From Nostoc sp. XA010 (GTDB taxonomy: Bacteria; Cyanobacteriota; Cyanobacteriia; Cyanobacteriales; Nostocaceae), in contig NZ_JAIVFX010000001.1 in the NCBI RefSeq assembly GCF_020829625.1, forward strand, positions 372,001 through 436,000: 64,000 nt of DNA, read 5' to 3'. A model generated the notes under the pieces. It was not told where the DNA came from and did no database searches. It was given only the letters and a program-made list of their open reading frames with translations. Shown here piece by piece: positions 18,598 to 28,270 of the stretch. A program made the position numbers and the translations under genes. The first letter of the stretch is position 1. Each line of letters begins with the position of its first letter.

Positions 18598-19635
18598 ATG
18601 ATAAAAGTTCGTTATATCTGTTTAACAGCAGCAGCAGCCTTAATAGTTACCTTGAGTTCCTGTAGTGGTACACCAAGCGCAGAAAATCCATCAGCACCAG
18701 TTGCTAGCCCTCCAACGACAGAGGCAGTAAGTAGTAACACTCACAGTGGCCACGGTGGCAAAGAAAAAATTAACATTAACAGTGCTATATTGTCAGAATT
18801 AGATAAGTTTGAAGCAAAACTAGGTGTTCCGGCTTTATCGAACAAAATCCAGGCAAGTCGTCCTTATGGTAGCCCAGAAGATTTAGTCACTAAAAAAGTA
18901 ATTACTCAAGAGCAGTTTGACCAAATTAAAGACCAGGTTAGTGTTCAAGAAGTAGCACTCACGGGTGAGGCAAAAGATGTTGACTATATGTCTAAATTAG
19001 GCTTAATGAAAGGACATCTTTTGGTAGCACAAGAACTGCTGGATAAGAATCAGCCGAAACAGGCAGAACCTCATATTGGACATCCAGTTGAAGAGATTTA
19101 CGTTGATGTAGAAGATCAACTTAATGAGCGCAAAGTCAAAGAATTTAAGACAACATTGGTAAGTTTGCAAGATTTAGTGAAATCTAGTCCGAAGGATAGC
19201 AAAGTTAAAACTAATTTTACTTCTTCAGTGCAAGCAGTTGATTCCGCGATCGCAGCTTTACCAGCAGATCAACGCTCAAAACCAGGATTTGTGCTACAGG
19301 TAATTAACGAACTACTAGATTCAGCCAACTCCGAATATGGCGCAGCGATCGCAGATAGTAAAATAACCGCCCCAATTGAGTATCAAGACTCCCGTGGTTT
19401 TGTGGTTTACGCCAATGATTTATACAAAGGAATTTCTAGTCAAGTAGCTCAAGCAGATCCCGAAGCACACAAAGCGATCGATACTAGTTTCGCTGAACTC
19501 ATAAAAGTTTGGCCTGCTGCCATCCCACCAGCAAAAGCAGTCAAAACACCTAGTGATGTTACCAAGCTAGTGAAAACCATTGAGGAAAACTCTCAAAAAG
19601 TGGTTGACAAATCCAATACCCAAGCACAGCGATAA
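18598..19635 (+). CDS. Helix-hairpin-helix lipoprotein of the iron locus
   Basis: 345 residues from the ATG at 18598, which has GAGGAG nine bases upstream; a GTG at 18583 would overlap that ribosome site. Lipobox LSSC, lipidated Cys22. A His/Gly-rich linker (SGHGGK) leads to a ComEA-like helix-hairpin-helix (about 55-110, ININSAILSELDKF onward). A long helical region (about 120-345) follows with GHLLVAQELLDKNQPKQAEPHIGHP, which carries conserved His and Glu. Annotators often name such proteins ComEA, but the context (oxidase, ferritin, FTR1) argues for an iron-uptake accessory. This role is inferred. Confidence 0.65.
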   Translation: MIKVRYICLTAAAALIVTLSSCSGTPSAENPSAPVASPPTTEAVSSNTHSGHGGKEKININSAILSELDKFEAKLGVPALSNKIQASRPYGSPEDLVTKKVITQEQFDQIKDQVSVQEVALTGEAKDVDYMSKLGLMKGHLLVAQELLDKNQPKQAEPHIGHPVEEIYVDVEDQLNERKVKEFKTTLVSLQDLVKSSPKDSKVKTNFTSSVQAVDSAIAALPADQRSKPGFVLQVINELLDSANSEYGAAIADSKITAPIEYQDSRGFVVYANDLYKGISSQVAQADPEAHKAIDTSFAELIKVWPAAIPPAKAVKTPSDVTKLVKTIEENSQKVVDKSNTQAQR

Positions 19636-19833
19636 CACTTTCTTTTAATGGGAAGCAGATGGTAAGGAGTTTAAAATAGTTAGGAGAGACGCGATTAATC
19701 GCGTCTGTACAAGAGTTAGGAGTTATGAATTATGAGTTAGTTATGAATCCCGAACTGTTAACTCCTAACTTCCAACTCCTCACTCGTAACTCCTAACTAA
19801 TTACACTCCATTCGTTACTTGAACTAACAACTG
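19636..19833. repeat. Spacer with perfect palindrome and tandem short repeats
   Basis: Bases 19687-19706 form a 20-bp perfect palindrome (half-site AGACGCGATT). Bases 19713-19800 hold direct and inverted copies of an AGTTAGGAGTT unit that could form a long hairpin. Both are typical Nostoc interspersed repeats. They separate the lipoprotein gene from the ferritin-like gene, so cotranscription is possible but not certain. Confidence 0.65.
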
Positions 19834-20268
19834 ATGCAAGAACTTGACCATAAAAAGACCATTGACTTGCTGAACTCCATCATGGAATTTGAACTAGCAG
19901 GTGTAGTGCGTTATACACATTATTCTTTGATGGTGACGGGCCCTAACCGTATTCCAATCGTGGCTTTTTTCAAAGCACAGGCAAGTGAATCTTTACTTCA
20001 TGCTGAACAAGTGGGAGAAATTCTCACCGGTTTAGATGGGCATCCGTCCTTGAAAATTGCCCCAATGGAAGAAACCTACCAGCATAAAGTCAAGGATATC
20101 TTAGAAGAAAGCTTATCCCACGAAAAAAAGGCATTGGATCTGTATAAAAATCTGCTTGATACTGTTACCAATGCCAGCATTTATCTTGAAGAATTCGCTC
20201 GCGGCATGATTGGGCAAGAAGAGATGCATAATCTCGAACTCAAAAAGATGCTACGCGATTTTAGTTAA
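19834..20268 (+). CDS. Ferritin-like (bacterioferritin-type) protein
   Basis: 144 residues forming a four-helix bundle. Candidate di-iron ligands are Glu20, Glu53 with His56, Glu92 with His96, and Glu130 with His132, arranged as E...ExxH...E...ExxH. It lacks the Dps DNA-binding tail and is close in length to bacterioferritin (about 155), but no haem-ligand Met is obvious. It probably stores or oxidises iron in the cytoplasm, and it sits directly before the FTR1 permease. Confidence 0.8.
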   Translation: MQELDHKKTIDLLNSIMEFELAGVVRYTHYSLMVTGPNRIPIVAFFKAQASESLLHAEQVGEILTGLDGHPSLKIAPMEETYQHKVKDILEESLSHEKKALDLYKNLLDTVTNASIYLEEFARGMIGQEEMHNLELKKMLRDFS

Positions 20269-20345
20269 TAGTCATTAGTCATTAGTCATTAGTCCTTAGT
20301 CATTAGTCATTAGCCAAAAACAAATGAAAAAGGACAAAGGACTAA
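20269..20345. repeat. Tandem GTCATTAGTCATTA repeats
   Basis: At least six copies of AGTCATTAGTC-type heptamers, with the reverse complement GGACTAATGAC at 20338-20348, fill the gap between the ferritin-like and FTR1 genes. Related runs occur at 11820-11838 and 54280-54312. Confidence 0.8.
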
Positions 20346-20375
20346 TGACAAAGGAGAAAAGACAAAGGATAAAAG

Positions 20376-21344
20376 ATGGATTTTAGTACTGCTCTACCTA
20401 CTTTTGTAATAACGCTCCGAGAAGGAGTAGAAGCTGCTCTTGTTGTTGGGATTGTGCTAGCTTTACTGAAAAAAGCTAAACAATCCCGGCTCAACTCTTG
20501 GGTATATGCTGGTATTGGCGTTGGTATTGTCGTCAGTGCCTTAATAGGCGTGCTATTCAGTTCGATAATTCAAATACTAGGAGCAGCGAATCCTCAATAC
20601 ACCACTGTAGTTGAGCCAGCGTTGGAGGGTGTGTTTAGTGTGTTAGCGATCGCAATGCTCAGTTGGATGCTAATCTGGATGACTAAACAAGCCAGATTTA
20701 TGAAAGCTACAGTTGAAGGAGCAGTTACACAAGCACTGACACAAAACTCAAATGCTGGTTGGGGTGTTTTTACTTTAATTTTAATTGCCGTTGTCCGCGA
20801 AGGCTTTGAAACTGTTCTCTTCGTTGCCGCTAATTTTCAACAGGGATTAATGCCAGCCTTGGGTGCTATTGGTGGTTTGGTAACGGCATCTGCCATTGGG
20901 GTGTTGCTATTTAAATGGGGTGTCAAAATTAACATCCGCCAGTTTTTCCAGGTAATGGGCGTTTTCTTAGTATTAATTGTCGCTGGGTTAGTAGTTTCAG
21001 CCTTGAAACACTTTGACGAAGCAGTGGCTAACCTTGCCCTTAGCAGTCGCGCCACAGAAGGACTTTGTTTCTATTACGAACGTTTTACAAAAGTCCACTC
21101 CTGTATTTTGGGGCCAATGGTTTCAAATACTTCCACAATCTTACCTGACGAACAGTTTCCTGGCATTATTCTCAAATCTTTATTTGGTTATAGAGACAAT
21201 CTCTATCTTGTGCAAGCAGTGGGATATGTGGCATTTTTACTCACCATTGGAGGACTGTATTTCCGCAGCCTTGGAGGTGGTTTTCCTGAAGGTAAAAAAA
21301 ATATCCCCTTTGGTCAAAAACCAATTAGTTCTGCAAAAGATTAA
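20376..21344 (+). CDS. FTR1-family high-affinity iron permease
   Basis: 322 residues, about seven membrane helices. Two REGxE iron-binding motifs are present: REGVE at 15-19 and REGFE at 141-145, the hallmark of FTR1/EfeU. It imports Fe(III) across the plasma membrane, in this locus probably after oxidation by the multicopper oxidase encoded 2 kb upstream. Unlike EfeUOB operons, no EfeO/EfeB (M75 or Dyp peroxidase) is present. The region around 230-270 is a large extracytoplasmic loop. Confidence 0.92.
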   Translation: MDFSTALPTFVITLREGVEAALVVGIVLALLKKAKQSRLNSWVYAGIGVGIVVSALIGVLFSSIIQILGAANPQYTTVVEPALEGVFSVLAIAMLSWMLIWMTKQARFMKATVEGAVTQALTQNSNAGWGVFTLILIAVVREGFETVLFVAANFQQGLMPALGAIGGLVTASAIGVLLFKWGVKINIRQFFQVMGVFLVLIVAGLVVSALKHFDEAVANLALSSRATEGLCFYYERFTKVHSCILGPMVSNTSTILPDEQFPGIILKSLFGYRDNLYLVQAVGYVAFLLTIGGLYFRSLGGGFPEGKKNIPFGQKPISSAKD

Positions 21345-21456
21345 AAGCATAGTCAGTTGCCTTGTTCCCAGTCTATTTATGACTGGGAATCACCTTAAGG
21401 ATCGGCATTTGTCACCAACACAAAGTAACCAAAGCTTTCCTAGAGCGGATTAGGCA

Positions 21457-21894
21457 ATGAGCAAAACTTTTATATTAAATTCCTTACTGTTGCTTTCTCA
21501 AATACCTAATTCAGAAGCAAAATTTTTAGATTTAAAAAATAAATTAGAAAAAAAAGGGTTTCAGGTAATCATTGCACTACCACCAAAGCGAGGAGCTTAT
21601 GGATTACTAAGAGAAGCTGACAAAAAAATTTGGATTAATCCCATAGTGTTTGAGTTAGGTATTGGGACTCAAACATTAATCCATGAAACTGTTCATGCAG
21701 CGCAGGTATGTGCCGGAAAAGGAAAAATCAAAACTTTAGGCTTAGACATTCAACCAATCAATTATGCTAGACCATTTTTTAAACGTTATACCGATGTCAA
21801 ACGACAAGATTTAGAGAGAGAAGCTTATGCAGTACAAACTCAACCTAATAGTTTTGAATTAGCTGTATCTCTTCTTCAACAATATTGTAAATAG
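21457..21894 (+). CDS. Small protein with HExxH metallopeptidase-like motif
   Basis: 145 residues; not recognised as a named family. LIHETVHAAQ at about 75-84 fits the HExxH zinc site, and a downstream DLEREAYAVQ (about 122-131) could supply a Glu third ligand as in gluzincins. There is no clear signal peptide; a weak hydrophobic start (FILNSLLLLSQ) is present. It follows FTR1 on the same strand after a gap of about 110 bases. A role in iron homeostasis is only suggested by position. Confidence 0.6.
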   Translation: MSKTFILNSLLLLSQIPNSEAKFLDLKNKLEKKGFQVIIALPPKRGAYGLLREADKKIWINPIVFELGIGTQTLIHETVHAAQVCAGKGKIKTLGLDIQPINYARPFFKRYTDVKRQDLEREAYAVQTQPNSFELAVSLLQQYCK

Positions 21895-22265
21895 CTAGTT
21901 TTTAGATTTGTTGATAAAGCTAAACCGCCCTTATTTAACTGCTTTGCAATAAAAAGTATTGAGTGTTGCAGAGTGAGAATCTTGAGTGCAAAGAATGCTT
22001 GAAAAATAAATTGGTTAATGATTTTTGGCGTTGCATAAATGCGGGATGATTTAATTCAATACGGGTATTTCCCAATACTTCAAATAATGAAGTAATAATC
22101 GAATTGAATATTTCAGCATATCTACTGACTTTGAATAGCACAATGTTTTGCGGTGTAGTCGGGCTAAATTATCTACTGAACAAGTCTACGAAAGGCTGTC
22201 AACTTCCGCATAAGGACTTTCCGAAACAGAAACAGCAATCATAATCAAGCATTACGGGTTTAATA

Positions 22266-22497
22266 GAACTCTTGCAAAAGTTTTTTGTGATACAATAAAA
22301 AGTTTATAAATTTTTTATTAGGACAATAATAAGCAGTAAAATTCTGGAGAGCGAAACAGCTTACTTCAAGCAAATTTAAGCGTATGACTGGAGTAAGCCG
22401 TCAAACCTTTGAGTTAATAGTTGAGTTAGTCAAAGCTGATGAGAAAAAGAAAAAAGAACGGCAAAGATGTTTTGCAGTAGTTTCAAACTCATTTTAA
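22266..22497 (+). pseudogene. 5' remnant of an IS5-type transposase gene
   Basis: From 22384 the reading MTGVSRQTFELIVELVKADE matches the usual beginning of Nostoc IS5-family transposases (helix-turn-helix entry). After KKKKERQR the match is lost, and the frame stops at 22497. Upstream, TAATAGAACTCTTGCAAAAG (22262-22281) looks like an IS end. No matching right end was found before 22569, so this is a truncated left part. The remaining bases of the 21895-22568 spacer show no gene I can support. Confidence 0.5.
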
Positions 22498-22568
22498 TTT
22501 TGAAGTAATTAGAGTAATTGTTGAATTCATCTTGTCTTACTGTTGGGTACAGGCATTAGTAAGACGAG

Positions 22569-23504
22569 CTAAGTGCCCTGCTTTACAAACAACGCGTGCT
22601 TAAGCTGCTGACAAGCCTTTTCAATTGCATCTATACTACCTGGATTCACCAGACCATAATAATCAAACACATAGACTCGGTTATTTTTAGTTGCTTGCAA
22701 TTGTTGCCAAAAAGCTTCCTTTTTCAACGAATATAAAAGCGCTGCTTCCGAATTCCCTTGTAGGGGATTAACCAAAATTATCACCTCTGGATTCGCTTCT
22801 AAAACTTTCTCAGCCGAAAGCGTCACATAGCCACCAATTGGACTTTTGCCTTGTAAATCTGCTGCTATATTTTTCGCCTGGAATTTCGCCAGCAAATCCC
22901 CTGCCCAACTATTTTTATTCGGCGCTAAAATTGGTTGACGACTAACCAGCGCTAGAGTAGAAAAACCCTGAGTTGGCTTTTCTGGCAAGAAACTTTTGTA
23001 ACGATTTAACAAAGGCTGAGGATCAGCGTCAATTGATTTAGCAAGTATTTTAGTAAGTTCTTCTAGAGATTCCCAATTATTCACCTTAGTTAGAAAAGTC
23101 GGAATTCCTAGCTGCTGAAGTTTTTGAATTGGAATGTTAGAAAAACCTTCTGCACCAATAACTAAATCTGGTTTGAGTGCTACCACTTTTTCTAAATTTG
23201 GCGCACTTTGCCCTTCACTAACACGGGGAATCTCCTTAAATCTTGAGTCATCCTTAAATAATTTACTACCAGTAATGCCAACAATTTTTGTTTGATCGAG
23301 TCGAGAGATAATATCAGCAGAAAGAGGAGAAAGAGCAACAACTCTTTTTGCTGCTCCTTTTGGTAATTGCTGAGAATTTGTGTTTGTCGTCTCAGTAGGG
23401 TTTATGATTTTTGTTAGTGGCTGCTGAGTGGTTGCAGTCGTGCAAGCAGCTAAAAATATACTCATCAAAAGTGCTAAAGCAGATAAAAGCCAACGACGAT
23501 GCAT
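22569..23504 (-). CDS. BtuF/FecB-like ABC receptor lipoprotein (iron-chelate or cobalamin)
   Basis: About 311 residues from the ATG at 23504, which has AAGGAA upstream; a longer frame reaches 23549. Lipobox LAAC, lipidated Cys21. The helical-backbone metal-receptor fold is seen in RVVALSPLSADIISRL, KIVGITG, LEKVVALKPDLVIG and a closing YYGLVNPGSIDAIEKACQQL (written as two blocks: YYGLVNPGS, IDAIEKACQQL). No permease or ATPase is adjacent. The ligand could be a siderophore, haem or B12; the nearby iron locus favours iron without proving it. Confidence 0.8.
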   Translation of the reverse strand: MHRRWLLSALALLMSIFLAACTTATTQQPLTKIINPTETTNTNSQQLPKGAAKRVVALSPLSADIISRLDQTKIVGITGSKLFKDDSRFKEIPRVSEGQSAPNLEKVVALKPDLVIGAEGFSNIPIQKLQQLGIPTFLTKVNNWESLEELTKILAKSIDADPQPLLNRYKSFLPEKPTQGFSTLALVSRQPILAPNKNSWAGDLLAKFQAKNIAADLQGKSPIGGYVTLSAEKVLEANPEVIILVNPLQGNSEAALLYSLKKEAFWQQLQATKNNRVYVFDYYGLVNPGSIDAIEKACQQLKHALFVKQGT

Positions 23505-23774
23505 ATTAAAATTCCTTTTGGGGTAAGAATGCCATAAGCAGATTTTCACTAACTAAGGTACAGGCAAAATCTACCCAATAACAGACTAAGCTTGGTGTGT
23601 ATTCAAATGTTTTATGTCTTTATCAAAAAATTCAGCAACACAAACAAGCCTTTAGTAGTCTTAAAAAAATAGGTTTAAAAACCCCCGTTATTTAAATGTA
23701 TAATTATATACATAATATTGTCCACAATTATCTGAATTGGGGTCGATGATTATTGTGTCCATCTACTGCTAGAT

Positions 23775-25280
23775 ATGTCTAACCATTCCTTGAACGTTGC
23801 AAGATCAACATTATTTTGGCGGCGTCTATTCGCTATTGTTTTCACTAGTAGTTCGTTGCTCCCCAACTTTGGAAGCGAACCGGCAAGGGCACAAGTAACC
23901 CAAACCCAGTATTGTCAATTATCATCAACGGCGGCACAAGAAAAAGAAAACTTACGTTTGTCAGCCCTCAAAGGCAAACCAGATGCCCAAACCCGCTATC
24001 AAAACATTCTAAAAAAACAGGCACAGGAATTACAGGAGTGCCGCACGCGGACTTGGCCGCAAATACAAGCCATTTGGTTGCGCTTGTATCCTTGTGACGT
24101 TCAGCCAGGAACAATTGATCAGATTATGGATCGGATTGTCAACCGTGGCTATAACCAAGTTTATTTAGAAGTATTTTCTGACGGGCAGGCATTATTGCCA
24201 GCAAAAGCTAACCCGACGGTTTGGCCTTCTGTAATTCGCACCCCAGGAGCAGAAAACACCGATTTACTCGCCACAGCAATTCAAAAAGGTCGGCAACGTG
24301 GTTTAAAGGTTTACGCCTGGATGTTTACGACCAATTTCGGCTATACTTACGCCCAACGCCGAGATAGAGAAAGTGCGATCGCTCGTAATGGCAAAGGTCA
24401 GACGAGCCTATATGTCGTAGATAACGGCTCTCAACTATTTATCGACCCCTACAACTTGCAAGCAAAACGCGACTACTACCAATTAGTAAAAGAAATTTTA
24501 CGCCGTCGCCCAGATGGCTTGCTATTAGACTATGTGCGCTATCCCCGACAAGCAGGAAGTGATTCCATCGCCACCAAAGTTTCAGATTTATGGCTATTTA
24601 GTCCTGCAACCCAAGAAGCTTTATTTAAACGGGCACTAAATTACAAAGGGCAGGAATTGATTCGGCGCTTTTTGAGTAAGGGATTCGTCGGCGCCGGAGA
24701 TATAGCGGAAGTTGATAAACTTTATCCTCAAGAAGGGGAACCTCTGTGGCAAGGACGCATTCCCTCACCAGCGCAAAAATCAATCCTGTCTGCAACCGAT
24801 AGACAGCCGCTTTTACAATGGGAATTATGGCAGCTTGCTGTTGCCCACGCTATGCAAGGAATTTTAGATTTTGTCACCATAGCCAGTTATCCAGCAAAGC
24901 AGCAAGGTATTCCCACAGGAGTAGTGTTTTTCCCAGATGGCAACCAAACTGTAGGACAAGGGTATGATTCCCGTTTGCAACCTTGGGATCGGTTCCCCAC
25001 TTCATTACAGTGGCATCCTATGGCTTATGGGAATTGCGGTAATGTCAGTTGTATTGTGACACAAGTGCAACGAGTTTTGAGTATGGCAAAACCGGGTACG
25101 CAGATAATCCCAGCTTTAGCAGGCAAATGGGGAGAATCTGTTAGTAATCGTCCATCCCTAGAAGCGCAAATGCAGGCACTTCGCAAATTTTCCCCCCAAC
25201 TGAAGGGAGTTAGCCATTTTGCCTATTCTTGGCAATATCCTGAGAATGATAACGATCGCAAATTTTGTCGCAGTCGGTAA
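23775..25280 (+). CDS. Secreted GHL10-type (glycoside hydrolase family 10-like) protein
   Basis: 501 residues with an N-terminal signal (about 1-40, ending ARAQ). The barrel-like domain contains VNRGYNQVYLEVFSDGQAL, GLKVYAWMFTTNFG and PDGLLLDYVRYPRQ, the GHL10/DUF187-type pattern in which the Asp of LLDYVRYP is conserved. An extension with no recognised domain fills about 300-500. This family is common in cyanobacteria; the sugar substrate is unknown. Confidence 0.75.
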   Translation: MSNHSLNVARSTLFWRRLFAIVFTSSSLLPNFGSEPARAQVTQTQYCQLSSTAAQEKENLRLSALKGKPDAQTRYQNILKKQAQELQECRTRTWPQIQAIWLRLYPCDVQPGTIDQIMDRIVNRGYNQVYLEVFSDGQALLPAKANPTVWPSVIRTPGAENTDLLATAIQKGRQRGLKVYAWMFTTNFGYTYAQRRDRESAIARNGKGQTSLYVVDNGSQLFIDPYNLQAKRDYYQLVKEILRRRPDGLLLDYVRYPRQAGSDSIATKVSDLWLFSPATQEALFKRALNYKGQELIRRFLSKGFVGAGDIAEVDKLYPQEGEPLWQGRIPSPAQKSILSATDRQPLLQWELWQLAVAHAMQGILDFVTIASYPAKQQGIPTGVVFFPDGNQTVGQGYDSRLQPWDRFPTSLQWHPMAYGNCGNVSCIVTQVQRVLSMAKPGTQIIPALAGKWGESVSNRPSLEAQMQALRKFSPQLKGVSHFAYSWQYPENDNDRKFCRSR

Positions 25281-25372
25281 GTAGCAGAATTCAGGAGTCA
25301 GGAGTCAGAATTCAGAAGGAAAATTCCCCTCATCTCCCACTAATTGATTCTGAATTCTGTATTCTTCTTCAA

Positions 25373-25999
25373 TTAACTCTTAGCCAAGTCCTCTGGTGTA
25401 TTACAGTTAAACAGCATTTCGGGTTCTGCTAAGGGCAAAACTTCTACAGGATATTGCTGAAGCCACTGCTGAAACGATCGCCCCCCTTGGTTGATAAACT
25501 CTAGAAGTTGTGGCAAACAGCTACGGCGATAGAAACCACACAGAGGTTCCCAACCTTTGGGATGATGAGCTAAAGCTGCGATCGCATTATCTCCCACGCT
25601 ATCAAGTCTAGTTACCCAATCTTGCAACACCTCAACCCGTAATCTCGGCAAATCGCAAGCTAGCAGTAGTACCCAATCTGTTTGCACTTCGGCTAGCCCT
25701 TGGGCAAACCCAACTAAAGGCCCGTGGGCTAGAGATTCTCCAGATAAAGGTACTTCTCGGATAAACTGACAACTAGGCAAAAGCAAGTCTTGATAGCGTT
25801 CTGGCCAGGGAGTGACTATATAAACAACATCAGCACAGCTTTGAGCAATCCCAAAAACTCGCTCTAACAACGGCACTCCTTGAATGGGAATCAAGGCTTT
25901 ATCTTGACCCATCCGAGAACTCTTACCGCCTGCTAATACAATTGCTGTTAATTTACAGCACGTAAAACTAACATTACTCCCTTCTTCAACTTTCCCCAC
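25373..25999 (-). CDS. mobA: Molybdenum cofactor guanylyltransferase
   Basis: 208 residues. The nucleotide-binding signature LAGGKSSRMGQDKAL lies at about 22-36. The central block LLACDLPRL has the metal-binding Asp, and GGRSFQQWL and FNCNTPEDL follow as in MobA. The enzyme attaches GMP from GTP to molybdopterin. The start at 25999 is a GTG and is uncertain, because no ATG lies before the signature. A moaD gene is at the far end of the window; the two are not linked. Confidence 0.9.
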   Translation of the reverse strand: MGKVEEGSNVSFTCCKLTAIVLAGGKSSRMGQDKALIPIQGVPLLERVFGIAQSCADVVYIVTPWPERYQDLLLPSCQFIREVPLSGESLAHGPLVGFAQGLAEVQTDWVLLLACDLPRLRVEVLQDWVTRLDSVGDNAIAALAHHPKGWEPLCGFYRRSCLPQLLEFINQGGRSFQQWLQQYPVEVLPLAEPEMLFNCNTPEDLAKS

Positions 26000-26009
26000 T
26001 CCCTACTCC

Positions 26010-28073
26010 CTATCTCCCTACTCCCCTATTTTGACTTTTCTCCACTTGCTGCAATAAATGCTCTACATTTTCTGCTGGTGCAAGACACTTCAAACCTTGG
26101 CAAACTAACCCAACACTTCTCTCTGGTAAATCAGATGTTATGGCAAACACAGCCGTTGGTAAAAACTTGGGGATCAGAGAGTTTATTTGCCCAGTGGTGC
26201 TGCGAATCAAGGTAGAATTACGATACCAATCCAACGCTGTAAATAAACTGGGGCAAGCTTGGGGAGCGCGATGCATTACACTCTTAAAAGCTTTTAAACC
26301 AAGCTCCGCTAAATCCAAATAATCTAGATTATCGGTGAGTAGGGCGAGACGAACAAGGTTAGCGATCGCAATTCCATTAGCTGATGGTGTAGCATTATCA
26401 ACGTAACTCCGCTCCCGCACAATTAAATCTTGACTAGAGCCAGTTGATGTGTTATAATAACCACCTAATTCAGCACTCCAAAGAAATTCGTTGAATTCAT
26501 CTTGGATAGCGATCGCTTTTTCTAGCCATTGCTTATGCTCAGGGTTGGAAGCTTGTAAATCCAGCAGAGCTTTAATAAAAAAGGCGTAATCTTCAGACTG
26601 CGCTAAAACGGTTGGTTCTCCTTGATAGTTAAGTCGCTGAAAACGTCCATCGACAAACTGATTTTCCAAGATAAAATTTGCCGCTCGTGCTGCTAATTCC
26701 AGATATAACGGTTCTTGGAAAACCCCAGCAGCTTTAGCTAGCCCAGAAATCATCAAGCTATTCCAAGCGACAATCATCTTCGTATCTGTCACTGAGGGAA
26801 TGCGACCTGGCCAGTTAGTGGTTTTTGCTTCCTGGTTGTTACGAGCCGGAGGAAAAGTTTCTAAAGACTCAGAACTAACGCCATAGCGAGCGGTAAACAG
26901 CTTGCTCAGAGCCGTTTCCACCGTTGCACTCAGTTGCCCAGAATAGCGTCTTTGCAAGACATTACGCCCTTCAAAGTTGCCGTTAGGTGTTACCGTAAAC
27001 TGTTCTAATTCCTTTAGCTCTTCAGGTGTTAACAATTGTTGAAGTTCGCTGTAACTCCAGACGTAAAAGGCTCCTTCTTCTGGTTCTACTGCCGTGGGTT
27101 CAATGAAGCTGTCGGCATCTTGAGCAGCATAGAAGTAACCTTCAGGTGCGGTCATTTCCCGCTTCAGCCATTGTACAGTACCGGCAACTGCTCTCTCAAA
27201 GGCTGCTTCTTGTACTCCTGCACTCCATAAAGAAGCTATATACTCCACAATCTGTCCATTGTCGTAGAGCATTTTTTCAAAGTGGGGTACTGTCCAAGTA
27301 GCGTCAACAGTATAGCGATGAAAGCCACCGCCCACATGGTCGTAAATCCCTCCCAGCGCTAAGTCTAGTCCCCGTTGGGTACAAACTTGCTTGCCATCAT
27401 AGCGAGATTCAAAATTAAATCGAGTTCCCCGCAGTGCTAATTCTGCATAGGGAATCATCGGAAAGCTATTGCCAGATTGACTAGGAGTGATTACACCTGT
27501 GCTGGTTTCCCAACCTTGGCGGACTAATTCATGGTCTTCAAGCTCATCTGTTGTACCATCTTGTAACACCGCAGATGTGAGGAGCGACTCAATAATTAAG
27601 GCTTTGCGTTCCTGTAATTCTGCTTTTTCGGTATCGTAATAACGGCGAAGAGCTTGCAACACCTGCAAAAATCCAGGACGACCATAGCGCGGGTCTACAG
27701 GAAAATAAGTACCAGCATAAAATGGCACTAAATCTTCTGGGGAAAGAAATACGTTTAAAGGCCAACCCCCTTGACCACTCATCATCTGCAAAGCTTGCAT
27801 GTAGATGCTATCGAGGTCAGGTCTTTCTTCCCTGTCTACTTTGATGGGAAGATAATTAGCATTCATGTAGTCAGCGATCGCAATATCAGAAAAAGCCTCG
27901 CCTTCCATGACAGTACACCAGTGGCAACTAGAATAGCCAATGGAGAGAAAAATCGGTTTATTTTGCGCCCTTGCAGTTGCAAGTGCTTCATCACACCAAG
28001 ACCACCAATCAATCGGGTTTTCGGCGTGTTTGCGGAGATAGAGGCTCTTAGCTTCAGCAAGGCGATTAGTCAT
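26010..28073 (-). CDS. DUF255 thioredoxin-fold plus glucosidase-like protein (YyaL family)
   Basis: 687 residues from the ATG at 28073. An N-terminal thioredoxin-like domain (about 1-165) carries SCHWCTVM with Cys50 and Cys53 and GGWPLNVFLSPE. A long alpha/alpha-barrel region follows (for example GGIYDHVGGGFHRYTVD, VPHFEKMLYDNGQ), as in the spermatogenesis-associated protein 20/YyaL family. The family is widespread, but its reaction is not established. The gene is only ten bases from mobA on the same strand, so the two may be cotranscribed. Confidence 0.88.
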   Translation of the reverse strand: MTNRLAEAKSLYLRKHAENPIDWWSWCDEALATARAQNKPIFLSIGYSSCHWCTVMEGEAFSDIAIADYMNANYLPIKVDREERPDLDSIYMQALQMMSGQGGWPLNVFLSPEDLVPFYAGTYFPVDPRYGRPGFLQVLQALRRYYDTEKAELQERKALIIESLLTSAVLQDGTTDELEDHELVRQGWETSTGVITPSQSGNSFPMIPYAELALRGTRFNFESRYDGKQVCTQRGLDLALGGIYDHVGGGFHRYTVDATWTVPHFEKMLYDNGQIVEYIASLWSAGVQEAAFERAVAGTVQWLKREMTAPEGYFYAAQDADSFIEPTAVEPEEGAFYVWSYSELQQLLTPEELKELEQFTVTPNGNFEGRNVLQRRYSGQLSATVETALSKLFTARYGVSSESLETFPPARNNQEAKTTNWPGRIPSVTDTKMIVAWNSLMISGLAKAAGVFQEPLYLELAARAANFILENQFVDGRFQRLNYQGEPTVLAQSEDYAFFIKALLDLQASNPEHKQWLEKAIAIQDEFNEFLWSAELGGYYNTSTGSSQDLIVRERSYVDNATPSANGIAIANLVRLALLTDNLDYLDLAELGLKAFKSVMHRAPQACPSLFTALDWYRNSTLIRSTTGQINSLIPKFLPTAVFAITSDLPERSVGLVCQGLKCLAPAENVEHLLQQVEKSQNRGVGR

Positions 28074-28270
28074 GATTAAATGCAAGTAGTTGCCTTCTTT
28101 GCTCAGTCTATCCTCTTCTCAGGAGTCTTAGGCTAGACGGGTATGTAGATAAGCAAGAAATCCTACGAACGAATTATCTCTTGGGTCAGAGGTCGTAGTG
28201 CATATCTGTGATATTGCTGACCAAAAAATAATTTGGATGCAGAGCAACTAAATTTATTTATGGGGTTCTT

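Noticed and set aside
21935..22141. 68-codon minus-strand frame in the spacer after the HExxH gene
   Set aside because: The composition is not protein-like, it has no ribosome site, and it lies in A+T-rich sequence next to IS debris.
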